Positions 12,601-23,333 of a DNA stretch of 64,000 bases are shown here, piece after piece. The notes beneath the pieces were generated by a model. That model had not been told where the DNA came from and made no database searches. It saw only the letters and a list, made by a program, of their open reading frames with translations. How positions within the stretch are numbered: the stretch's first letter is position 1; each line of letters opens with the position of its first letter. Source of the DNA: Hymenoscyphus infarciens (Eukaryota > Ascomycota > Leotiomycetes > Helotiales > Helotiaceae); assembly GCA_001414345.1 (NCBI GenBank), contig LLCB01000067.1, positions 124,001 through 188,000 on the forward strand. Direction: 5' to 3'. Position numbers and translations under genes: made by a program.

Positions 12601-13298
12601 ACTGATTTGTTGCGAGTCTGCTTTTCCGGGTGGTACAAAAGTGCTCCAATATTGAGGACAAAGAGGGGGTATAGTAGCTCGGTTATTCCCTCCTTATTGG
12701 CAAGATAAAGAGCTCTCTCGAACGGCACCCATACACCCTTGAGGTGCATAGGCCCATCCTTTACAACCTGCTTCATGTGTTCGGATTTTAGGATTCCATC
12801 TCGACGACCACGGGTCATTCCTGCTACGTTGAGCAGTTTGGTGCCATTTATCATGTGGCTATCTGGTCAGAATAGTTAACGATGTATTGATAGGAGAGTT
12901 GAAACTAAATCCAGGGAAGCAAAGCATAAGAAATGGAGAGTAACCTTACCTTCGCGGCGAGCAACATAAACTCCTTTGGCTTCAACTTGGAAACAGAGTG
13001 TCCCTTCATCTTCCCATAATGTGCCTGTAACTCTAGGTTTCTTTCCGGGTGGTGCAATTTGTCCGGTTGTGTCAAAACCTGGCACTGTTTGGTGGCCACT
13101 ATCGTCTTGTGCGGAACCGCTATCCCTTGGTATTAAAGACATACTTGGAAGTGACAATGGCGATACAGTTCCACGATTTTGCGCTGGCCCAGGCTGCAAC
13201 AGAGGTGGTTTCCGATGATCATTTAAATATTGACCTGGGGGACCCGGTGTGTTGAGGCTGGTTTGCGGGAAAGGGGGAGACTTAGGTGGGTGGTTCAT
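9638..13298 (-). CDS. StuA-like APSES regulator joined to a fungal C2H2-type module; 3' part split by an LTR-like insertion
   Basis: Exons: 12950-13298, 11917-12862, 11232-11867, 10918-11177, then 10809 downward. N-terminus: the StuA APSES (KilA-N/bHLH-like) DNA-binding domain, with [25 protein letters not shown], then [19 protein letters not shown] and the [17 protein letters not shown] ending (about residues 100-200). StuA proteins control conidiation and development. After a disordered middle, a 49-bp intron (GTGAGT, CTAAC, AAG) leads in frame to an acidic region. A zinc-binding block follows, [13 protein letters not shown]...[16 protein letters not shown], then a downstream family region with [12 protein letters not shown]. 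The acidic exon has no ATG near its start, supporting one gene. A 496-bp element (10170-10665) sits inside the final exon. Read straight through it, the frame stops at 10631 (about 789 aa). A possible splice 10653 to 10141 would remove most of it and give 949 aa ending at 9638. Confidence 0.75.
10170..10665 (-). mobile_element. Solo-LTR-like insertion with 5-bp target duplication
   Basis: A 496-bp AT-rich, non-coding insert flanked on both sides by CGATT (10165-10169 and 10666-10670). On the minus strand it starts TGTTAG and ends CTCTTATA. An LTR ends TG...CA, and a C-to-T change would explain the final TA. Removing the insert and one CGATT joins the flanking exon pieces in frame (...QAQPI to [10 protein letters not shown]...). 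So the element landed in a formerly continuous exon. No internal retrotransposon coding is seen, hence solo LTR or LTR-like. A non-LTR origin cannot be excluded. Confidence 0.75.
10403..10574. repeat. Two 86-bp tandem copies inside the LTR-like element
   Basis: Copies 10403-10488 and 10489-10574 differ at a single base by eye. Each contains ATCACGTG (an E-box-like palindrome) and GGTTACTAGAAGGTTCTAG. The near identity points to recent duplication, or to tandem direct repeats of the kind found in LTR enhancers. Confidence 0.9.
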
Positions 13299-14209
13299 CT
13301 CGAAGCTGTAATCATACCGTATGATTATGGATTGTAGATGATCGCAAATTATGACAGTACGAAGCGGAGACTAAACAAATTGATAGTGACAATATTTACA
13401 ATTGAACCAACGAGTGAGAGAAGCTCTTCACTTGAATGCTTCGTGAGTTGTAGAATTGCGACGATGGAGATTAGGCTACAAGCCTACAAGGGTGTATGCA
13501 CACTTGCGCGTTACCTCCTTTGAAATAGATCGGAAAATCGTTTCCCCTAGAGTTTTCTGTCCGATACTTCGCCCAACGACTTACATCTGCTTGTAAGAAT
13601 ACTTGATACAAAACCAGCAATCAAAGGGGGCTATAAAAATGTAGACGAAAAGTCAAAGCGGCTTCAGGGAATATGTTTGATGGATAACGCAGAAAGAGGA
13701 CAATTGTAAGAGGTTCGGCCTCCTTACATCTTTGTTGAAAGCTTCCATTCTAAGCCTTCTCAGCCTTCTCGGTAATAATCATGATTTGAAGATTATTCTT
13801 TGCTTTCTCGAGCATTATCTAGGGGTAAGTCAGATGGTTGGAAAAACAAGGTAAATTGTTCGCTCCAAATGCCCAAAAGTGGAACGATGTAACAAGAAAT
13901 ATAATGCAAGATAGAAGGGAGAGAAGAAGAGAGGCTAGATAGCCTAATTAATTATCCTTTTCAACACGCGCCTATAAAGATTTGTCCGGTGGCCTTGAGA
14001 GTGCCGTCCTGGCCCCCAAGGTGACACCCCCGCATGAATCCAGCCTCGTTGTGGGTGACACTTGCAGCTGAAAGATTATCATCTTCTCATTCCCTAAAAT
14101 CATGATTAGCAAGGAGAGGGCTTAAGAGGAATGGAGCTCTAGCTTTCCCCTGAAATCATACCAGCACGATCTTTTGCTTCGGAATATTGTTTCATGCGGG
14201 GAGAAGACG
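13299..14209. other. Divergent promoter region between the APSES gene and the NLR-like gene
   Basis: About 910 bp separates the two divergent starts, so the two accessory genes share an upstream region. No ORF of substance and no clear repeat; the only open frame (13338-13523) has 61 codons. Confidence 0.5.
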
Positions 14210-17200
14210 ATGAACCGGCACCATCAGCCTGGTGGTAGCAGCAATGCCAATGGTGAGAATAAAGTCAATGCTGCTGGTTTTTGATAACAACACTGAAGGA
14301 ATTATAGCTCCTGCAATTGCTCAAATAGAGTACTCGTACCCATCTCGCCCCACATTAAACATTCCAACGAGTGCCGACGCTCCGAAACACCGAGACGATT
14401 TTGAAATCGCAATCATTTGCGCCCTCCCACTTGAGGCTGATGCCGTACAAGCCCTCTTTGATATACACTGGGAAAACAATGGACACAATTATGGAAAGGC
14501 GCCAGGAGACCCAAACTCATACTCGACCGGAGCGATAGGGCGTCATAATGTGGTCTTAGCGTCCATGCCAGGAATGGGCAAAGGAAATGCGGCGAGTGTA
14601 GCAGCAAACTGTCGGCACAGCTTCAGTGGGATAAAACTGGCTCTTCTTGTCGGAATTTGCGGTGGTGTTCCCTTCGTGAATGGACAGGAGGAGCTTGTTC
14701 TGGGAGATGTTGTGATCAGTGAAGGACTCATCCAATACGACTTTGGAAGAAGATTTCCAAATGGGTTTGTGATGAAAGATACACCTACGGACAGTTTCAG
14801 TCGACCCAATCAAGAAATCCGTTCGCTTCTGGCCAAGCTCAAAACTAATTGGGCTCAGAAAACTCTTCAAGATAAGATGTCGGAATATCTGTCCATCTTG
14901 CAAGAAAGGTTAGGTGATGGAGCGTGCTATCCAGGGCCAAGCGATGACAAACTCTTCAAATCAAATTACAACCATAAACACCAAGACCCTTTGCATTGCA
15001 ACGCATGTAGAGACGGCACTCTGTGCAATCAGGCCATTGTCTCCACTTGTGAAGATCTTGGGTGTGACGAAAGCAGGCTTCTTCCGCGCCAAAGGCTCCA
15101 ACAACTTGAACAGACAGGACATACCATGAGGCATGTCGTTCATTTTGGTTTAGTTGCTTCAGGGGATACTGTTATGAAATCAGGGGAAGATCGCGATAGA
15201 ATTGCTGCCAGCGATTCGGTTATAGCCTTCGAAATGGAAGGTGCCGGTGTATGCAACTTTTCCATTTGTTCTCCTTTTTGAACTCCTATTCTCTGTAGCC
15301 AGGAGGAAGTTTCATCCTTACGCACTGCTCTGGGCTTCCAACTCAAAATAGCTGAAAATATGTTAATTCTTTTGGCAGGTTTGGGACAATCTTCCGTGTT
15401 TGGTGGTCAAAGGCGTATGCGATTACGCTGATAGTCATAAAAACAAGCAATGGCAAATTTATGCAGCAGCCACTGCTGCGGCGTGTGTCAAGGCCTTTTT
15501 AGAGAACTGGGCTGTTGCGACTAGTTTTCAAAGTATGTACTCTTTAGCTCCAAGCTACGAAGTCCTGCTGATCAAGAACCCCTCAGGTGAATCTCAATAT
15601 AGCACGGATCTGGTATCTTCGATCGATGTAGTTCCAATGCATCCAGATGACCCATTACGGTTTCTTGTCCTTGCAAAGAGGCCAGAATGGCAAATATCCC
15701 AAGAGTGTATGTTTTAAGTCCACGGCATAGTTGTAATATGTTCTAGCTAATGAAGAACAGGGTCCTCGCCTGATAACATTTTCGAGTCTATCTCCAATTA
15801 TGAGCCTGACCGTACCTACGGAAACCACTTCCGAATTAAGTGTCCAGGGACTGTAGGCTGGATACTTGGCGATGACAGACTCAAAAGATGGGTTGAAGGT
15901 GATCCTTCATGTCTCTGGTTATCTGGAAAAAGTATGCACCATAGTATTGTAGCAAGTAGCTTACTAACATTCCACTTTCTCAGTCGGCTCTGGAAAAACT
16001 ATCGTCACGTAAGTTGGCAAAGTATCGCCCACTTAAACTTTGATTAACAATGGCTTGCTTTTAGGAGTGTTATCATCCGACATCTCACGGAAATCTCGCA
16101 GAGAGATAACAATTTTGTCGCCCATTTTTTCTACAGCCAATCGAACAAAAACAGATTAGAAGCCGGCCATCTCTTCCGAAGTTTCATCAAGCAAATTATT
16201 GGTTTCCTAGACACAGCAGGGTTGTCATGCCCACAAGGAATTGTCTCCTCAACGAAGCGGCTTTTTGTCCCATTGCGACATCTCCCCAGCTTCGAAGAGA
16301 TCATAGATCACGTCTTTATGCCTTTAACTCAATTTCTCAGCGACCACTGTCCAAATACAACTTATATTGTTGATGGGCTTGACGAGTGTGAATTGCACGA
16401 GGTTCACAAAACTCTGAGAGTCATCCGCAAATTGTCATCACTTCCCGGCCGAAAAGTTTTGGTTTCTGGTCGCGAAAGTCTCGATGTAAAAAACTTTATA
16501 GAAAACCTGGTGACAATAACCATATCGGATGTGGAAACTAAGGAGGACATTCGTCAATTCATCGATTGGAAAATTGCTGAGAAATTGCAGGAGAGGCGAC
16601 TGACCGAAGAAGAGTGGGTTCTCCAGCATATCAAGGACAAACTCAACGATAAAGCTGATCAGATGTAAGTTGACGCAATGGCTCTTGGTGGACAGGAGAA
16701 GCGGTGGTAAAGAAGTTATTGTTTTTAATATTACCCTAAACATTTTAGAACAATTAGACTTGTTCTAAAAGACCCAGGGTAATATTTTGAGTTGTTCCAA
16801 GTGTTTGGGATAATTACTTGAAATTCCCTAGATGGTTGGAACAACGAGAGCATAGGCAGGTGCCCGCCTGAATTATCTACTGACGCTTTTATTGTTTATC
16901 ACGAGAGCGAATTATTGCAATGACTAACTACTTTGCAGGATTTTATGGGTGAACCTCCAAATTGAGGCCTTGTGGGATGAGTGCTATACAGATGCCGATA
17001 TAAAGCTTGCCCTTGGGAGTCTGCCAAACAATTTGACCGAAACGTACGATCGCTGTTTACAGCGTATAAGTAGCCGACAAAGTGGTTTCGCCTGGCGGAT
17101 TCTACGTTGGGTGTGTACGGTGCCTAAACCATTCAAGATCGAACAACTCAGAGAGGCACTGGGAATCAACTCCACTTCTGGTCGTCTTGACTGGGATAGT

Positions 17201-20200
17201 CTGCCCTCTCTGCAAGAGGTTTTGAAGTGCTGTCACAATCTCATCACTTTAGATGACAATATGGAAGTCCTTATCACACATCATTCCGTACGTCAACACC
17301 TAAAAAGAAGAAAGGATCACGACAAACTGCTTCCTGAGGGTTTTGATCTGGATACATCTGAGCTTGAACTTGGGGAGCTTTGTTTGTTGCACCTCACCTC
17401 TCAGGATTATGCGCTCGCTCTCCAGTCTTCTTCAAATGACTCAAAGTTTCAATTTTCCTCCAAAGCCGTGGAGCGACTCTCCGAGAGCGTGCCATCAATT
17501 GTGAGGGGGTTTTTGCCAAAGCCTAGGAACACATTGGTATTCCTACCCCGAAAAGCCCCAAGAGCATCTCCATCCAAAAAGCTGCCATCTTTCTTCCATT
17601 TTGCGAAGGATCAATGGGCCCCTCTCACACGTACTATTACTCGAGAGTCTACATGTTGGGGAAAATTTCGAATGCTTGTGCTTGAGCCAAATTCGTCTTG
17701 GGATTTTCAGCCATGGGAACATGCACCCTCCCGTGACTCATATTACTCAGAGTTGTTGGGTTGGACTATAGCAAATGGCCACACACCCATGCTTGAACTT
17801 CTAATGAGTCTGCAAAATCCCAAGCCTAAGGACGAAATTTTCAATCTTCCGCTGTATCGGTATAGTTATATTCCAGCATTGCATTTGGCTTCCCGAAAAG
17901 GGAATTATGCTATGATTGTGCAACTGTTGACGCGTTGTGATACTGAAATCCTGGACGTTGATCAGCGAACTGCTCTGCACCATGCTGCAGAATCAGGAGC
18001 TTCTGGTGTTGCTGAACTGTTGGTGGACAACAAGGTTCCTTTGAACGCCATTGACGGGAAGGGGGAAACCAGCATCTTTATTGCAGCCTCGAATGACCAC
18101 GGTGAAATGGTACGAACTTTGGCTTCGCTGGGTGCTGATCCGAACAACGAAGGCCCGCAGGGAAAGAGAATAATACAACTTGCAGTAGAAAATGGACTCG
18201 AGGAGACATTGATGGCCTTGGCTCATACTGGAGTCGACTTTCACGTATACTATGACCAAGAAAAGAAATCATTACTACACATCGCAGCTCAGAACGGTCA
18301 TCCAGCAATAATATCAATCCTGGTACGGTATTTAGGAATGAACATTCATAACAAGGACTTAGCGGGCTTGTCAGGATTACATTATGCATCAGCTATGGGT
18401 CATAAGGACGTTGTGGGAACATTGTTAAAACTAGGTGCCAATCCTAATGACAGAGATAACAATGGGTGGATGCCGCTACATTGTGCATCAGAAAATATCC
18501 ACGGGGACGTAGTACGACTATTGGTAGAACATGGGGCTGAAGCCGATGAGAAAGATGACGCTGGGTGGACCCCGCTGTTTCACGCATCCAATACTGGTGC
18601 CACACCTGTTGTTCAAGCCTTGATACAACTTGGATCAAACCCCAATGAAAAAGACATTGAGGGGTTCTCGGCGTTACACTATGCCTCACTCAATGGACAT
18701 GAAGTCACCTCACAGATGTTGGTTGAACTTGGGGCTATGTCTATTAGAGCTAAAAGGAACACTAAATACTCAAATGCTTTATGCTGGGTTCTGGATGATA
18801 GGGCTGACGGCCAACCTATAATTGTCTCCTCATCAGTCAATTCGAACGTCACCGGACTCCTCACTCAGCTCCAGCATGAAAATGAGAAGGAACTCCTCAT
18901 GGAGCGAACTCGAACAAAAGCTTTTGTAGTCAATAAAATTATTCTCGATAAGCACTATAACAAATACTCCAAGCGAGTACTTGGTAGGAGCGAACGCCCC
19001 TTTATCATCCAACACCGCCTTATCAAGCAAGTTGGATACGAAAGTAGGGACAATATACCTGACGTCTGTAAGAGTGACAATGGCTATTTGTTCCGGTTCC
19101 TCCTTGTGCCTTCCAGCAAGACCTACACTTTTAACATCCATCACGACTTCTCCGAGATGACGACAAACATGGACCTTTCTGGCAGAAGTCTTATTAGATT
19201 TCCGCGTGCTGCAAAGACTTCCGCATCTCGTGTGTTTTCCCTCAATCTCTCTCGTAATCCAGACTTCAATCTGCGTATTCATTCACTTCAAGCCTACGAA
19301 AATCTGAGAGAACTACAACTAACCAACAATCAACTCAACCAGCTACCATCTTACTTTAGTAATTTCAAAAGTCTAAGAACCCTTAACCTTCCTTCAAACT
19401 CGCTTAAGCTATTCCCCTATCAGATCAGTTCTTTAGAAACTCTTGTTGATCTCGATGTTAGCTTCAATGCTCTCGAGGGCCTGCCCGACATTTTTAGCAA
19501 TTTTCTAGCATTGAGAACTTTTGCGGCTGCACACAACAAGCTACAAGGCAATCTTCCACAGTCTCTTGGCACATTGAAGAGACTTAGGAATATCGATTTA
19601 CGGTCAAACAACCTTTCTGATATTTCCATCCTCTTCCGTCTTGAATTATTAGAAACACTGCTAGCCGACAACAATTCTATACTCGTGTTTATATTTATGA
19701 CTGGATTTGATAGTCTTCAGACCCTGAGCTTACACGCCAGTCCAATTACACGTTTCGAACTCAGGGGCGCCATTACCAACATCACTTCGCTAAATGTTTC
19801 CAAGGGGAATCTGACTAATATCCCTGGCTACGTGTTTTTACGCGCACCAAACCTCACCCAGCTCGTTTTGGATGATAATCAGCTCGTCTCGCTTCCTGAT
19901 GAGATTGGACAATTGAAACAACTCAGACACCTCAGTGTCGCTCGCAATAAGATTCGTGGAATACCTTCTCAAATAGGCTCTCTGAAAAAGTTGCGCTACC
20001 TTGATGCTCGCCAAAATAAAATACAGACACTGCCATCTGATATTTGGTTTGCAAATGATTTGATGACACTTAACGTCTCTTCAAACTCCCTGCACCGCTT
20101 CCCAACTTATCCAGAGGCCATCTTGCTAGCAACCTCACCCACTGACCTCCAGAACATTAGAGTTACTACACTTGTTGGATCACTTCGTCGCCTTTTTATT

Positions 20201-21646
20201 GCCGACAATTTGCTTTGCGGCTACTTCGAAGAACTATGGCCTCTTTCAGAACTACGAGTATTGAACCTATCGTACAACAAGCTTACTCGTATCCCTCTCG
20301 GGAGTCTCCAGAGTTGGCCGAACATCGAAAAATTGTATCTCTCTGGAAATCAATTAACAGCTTTCCCACTCAATGAGTTGGGGAAAAAAGAAGGCCAATT
20401 TCTCGAAGTAATACATTTAAACGGAAACAGGTTAAGGACTTTGTCCTCCAAATTGACACAAGCCAGTCGGTGCCGTGTTCTGGACTGTGGAAGCAATTTG
20501 CTCCACCTTCATGTTCTCAATGAACGCCCCTTTGCTACCCTTCCGATGACCCCTTCGAGCCTGCGATACTTGAACTTTTCCGGTAACTCGGGGCTTATAT
20601 TAGTGGTTGATTCTGACGTCTCAATCGTCCCTGTGCTGAATGCCATCCGAATTTTGGGTCTCGAGGATGTAAAACTTATAACACTAGTGGGGTCAAGTTC
20701 ACTTCCAAGTCAAACAGTGACTCATCGCATCCGATCAAGCACTCCTTCCTCTTTGAAAGGAGAGCTTCTTTGTGGATTATCAGATTCGCTTGGCGACCAT
20801 AAATACGTGACCATTATCGATCTAACTCCAACTTGTATCAATCTGACGCCATCCAACACCAAAGATCCTATCATCATGGTCGGCATTATTGCTGGCAATT
20901 CAAAGCATGGTATATATTCTACTTCAATGACCGCGAGGTTCGTTCATGAAAAGATTCAGATCTTCCTCACGGAGCAACTGGAAGGTCTCCCGGTCAGGCA
21001 GACTCCTGTTGATGCTCTTAGGCGCACCTTCCTGTCGTTGAACAAGGAGCTTGCAATGGACGAATATCACCATAGGCTTCATGGTTTCACGGAATCGGAG
21101 TCCCGCAATCTTGCTGATGGGGCAGGAGACTCACCAAAGTATGATTATGCGGTTGCTGCCATTGCAATACTTCAAGGGCCGATGTTATACGTCGCCAATG
21201 TGGGTGACGCGCAAGTGATGATTATTCATTTGGATGGAGGATATAGCTTCCTCACGCAAAAACATGATCCCTCAGACCCAGAAGAAAGAGAGCGCATCTG
21301 GAATGCTGGTGGTTGGGTTTCAAAGGATGGAAAATTGAACGACGTTCTGAAGGTTTCCAGAGCATTTGGCTGTGCGCGCCTTATTCCTGTTGTTATAGCC
21401 AAGCCCCACATCACTGAAACAGTACTGAAAAAGGAGGACCAGTTGTTAATAATTGCCTCAGGGGAACTATGGGAGTTCTTAGCACCAGATTTGGTTGCAA
21501 GCATTGCGCTCTCAGAAGGTGGTAACCTCACCCGTGCCGCTGAAAAGCTCCGCGATCTCACCATTGCTTACGGGTCGACTGAAAGTGTGATGGTCATGGT
21601 ACTAGACTTGGGAGATTACTATAAGTCGAGATTAGGAAAACAGTAG
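14210..21646 (+). CDS. NLR-like chimera: PNP_UDP, NACHT, ankyrin repeats, adenylate-cyclase-type LRR and PP2C-like region
   Basis: Exons: 14210-14252, 14308-15248, 15379-15706, 15761-15931, 15984-16008, 16065-16664, 16939-21646; about 2,271 aa. The start could instead be 14244. Order: nucleoside-phosphorylase fold (about 45-375; [32 protein letters not shown]). NACHT follows with P-loop GKIGSGKT near 495 and Walker [11 protein letters not shown] near 605. [15 protein letters not shown] crosses the last splice. About eight ankyrin repeats lie at 1010-1305. Next comes the end of a Ras-association-type region ([16 protein letters not shown]) as in fungal adenylate cyclases. An LRR array (about 1445-1920) and a PP2C-like domain (about 1975-2265; [10 protein letters not shown]) follow. 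The gene stops where a cyclase would continue to its catalytic domain. PP2C metal-site motifs are altered. Fungal NLRs act in self/non-self recognition; a cAMP-linked role here is only inference. Confidence 0.88.
16727..16786. repeat. Imperfect palindrome in the last intron of the NLR-like gene
   Basis: Two 27-nt arms (16727-16753 and 16760-16786) match at 22 positions around a 6-nt loop. The outer ends read AATATTACCCT. They lie in an unusually long (274 bp) intron and could be a tiny inverted-repeat element or an RNA hairpin. Confidence 0.75.
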
Positions 21647-22176
21647 GCTTCACGTTGAGAATTACTCATTCAATTTGGTATGCCTCCAATTTTTCTGTCT
21701 AACCGGCTGGGTTCTTGCTATATGCGCACCTGTTTATTACAGGAGTAGATTTAGAACTATCGCTTAATGTGAGAGAATCACCTGCAAGAAATCCACTTTA
21801 CAATTCCCTGAACCTCCCTCAGACAATGCTTTCAATTAACCTGGGATGTTTCGCTAAACTGAAATTCAACCCATGACAACTGTTTGGATTCACTCTCCCT
21901 AATGGCTGCTCAAATAGAGTGTATGATGCACTCGCCATAAATCTAATAATTCCCGAAGCTCCGAAACCAAACTTGTACGTCCTTGGGTACAAGCTCGGTT
22001 ATACATTAACTCATATATACTTGAAGGGACCATCGAAAAGCCTGTCATAACGTGGGCTAGCGTCTTTTGCACGGGTGGGGAAAGAGGGTTCGGACAAAAG
22101 CCGTAAAGTCGCACTTCACAATCTTCAAGCTGCCAGTCCTTTTCAAGCTTCACATATCAACCTTCTCGCTTCAGCC
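21647..22176. other. Intergenic, no supported gene
   Basis: Spacer between the NLR-like gene and the DUF1993 gene. I looked here for an adenylate/guanylate cyclase catalytic domain that would complete the cyclase-like tail and found none in any frame. Confidence 0.6.
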
Positions 22177-22698
22177 ATGGTTTATACTCTTTACGACGGA
22201 ACCATTGTAGTGCTCCAAGGCATCCTCAACACCTTGACCCACATCCTCCACCAAGCCGAAAAACGCCCGGAGGCCACAATGCTGCTTGACGCCCGCTTAC
22301 ACGAGAACATGTATCCATTGACCGATCAAGTCCGTATCGTGACCCAATTTTCAGAAAATCTGGTTGCAAGATTGACTGGTCGAAAGCCGGTGACTTTCGA
22401 GAGTAAGCTCGCGACATTTGCTGATTTCTACGAGCGTATTGACACGGTTCTGAAAACACCCAGCGAGGCGGACAAGGAAGTTGTCATCCAACATGGCGAC
22501 ATACTTGAGTCGACTGCTATGGGTCCGGGGAAAGAAGTTGATATGAGCGGCGCTATGTATGCACATAGCATTGTCTTGCCGAATGTCTATTTCCACCTTA
22601 CTACCGCGTATGGGATCCTGCGAAAGGAGGGGGTGCCATTGGGTAAACTGGATTATTATACTGGATTCTTTCCTAAGCAAGTGTCTGGAATGCAGTGA
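22177..22698 (+). CDS. DUF1993 (DinB-like) family protein
   Basis: Single exon, 173 aa starting MVYTLYDGTIVVLQGILNTL. The DUF1993 family is about 170 aa and forms a helical bundle related to DinB-like proteins. Its biochemical role is unknown; the family is found in bacteria and fungi. Visible features include ILHQAEKRPEATMLLDARLHENMYPLTDQV and a C-terminal YTGFFPKQVSGMQ. The open frame extends 34 codons further upstream with a non-family sequence; I chose the internal ATG in a GCCATGG context because it starts the homologous block. No introns. The NLR-like gene lies upstream on the same strand, but nothing indicates co-function. Confidence 0.85.
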   Translation: MVYTLYDGTIVVLQGILNTLTHILHQAEKRPEATMLLDARLHENMYPLTDQVRIVTQFSENLVARLTGRKPVTFESKLATFADFYERIDTVLKTPSEADKEVVIQHGDILESTAMGPGKEVDMSGAMYAHSIVLPNVYFHLTTAYGILRKEGVPLGKLDYYTGFFPKQVSGMQ

Positions 22699-23333
22699 AA
22701 GAAGGATCTTCCAACTGTGAATACTTTACATTGATAAGGAGTTGTGAAACCATAGTCAATTTTGTTCATGATGGAGAGTGGGGCCAGAAAGGTCGAGCTT
22801 GGGATCTGGGGTTTCTTCAGTTTGAAATTCGCCAAATTCCATCTATCAGCTGTCACGTCTAATTGCGAGGAAAGCAACGAGGAGTTTATGGCAGCCATTG
22901 AGGAGCACTTGTTAGTTAGCAGTTGTAACCTCCGCCAATGCAAAGTTCACTCTCCAGACAGATTCAATAGACGATAATAGGTGGATGCTCAGCAAAAATG
23001 CACTTCACATGTATTGAGGAAAATTATACTTCAAACTTATGCTGCCAGTGGGAATATGTAAGTGAAATTCGTTATTTGCAGTATAAAAAACTTCAACTTG
23101 TAGCTATGTATACTTTGGCTCGTTTTATCCCCTCCCCAAAATAAACCTCGCTTGTCATTTACCATACACATTGTATTCCAGAGGGTGTTACCCCCCCCAT
23201 CTCAGCGTATCGTTTCTCGTCTCTTGTGAAATTCTTCCGGCTGCCGTTGATTCCGCTTCTAAATGCATGCACTTGAAACAGGCTCCTTCTCTCATACATC
23301 CGGTATCCCAAAAAAGTTTCCAATCCCCATCAA
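22699..23333. other. Intergenic, no supported gene
   Basis: Convergent spacer between the DUF1993 gene and the oxidoreductase gene. Short frames only; nothing recognisable. Confidence 0.5.

Noticed and set aside
21647..22176. Search for a cyclase catalytic domain downstream of the NLR-like gene
   Set aside because: No metal-binding or cyclase signature in any frame; the DUF1993 gene follows directly.
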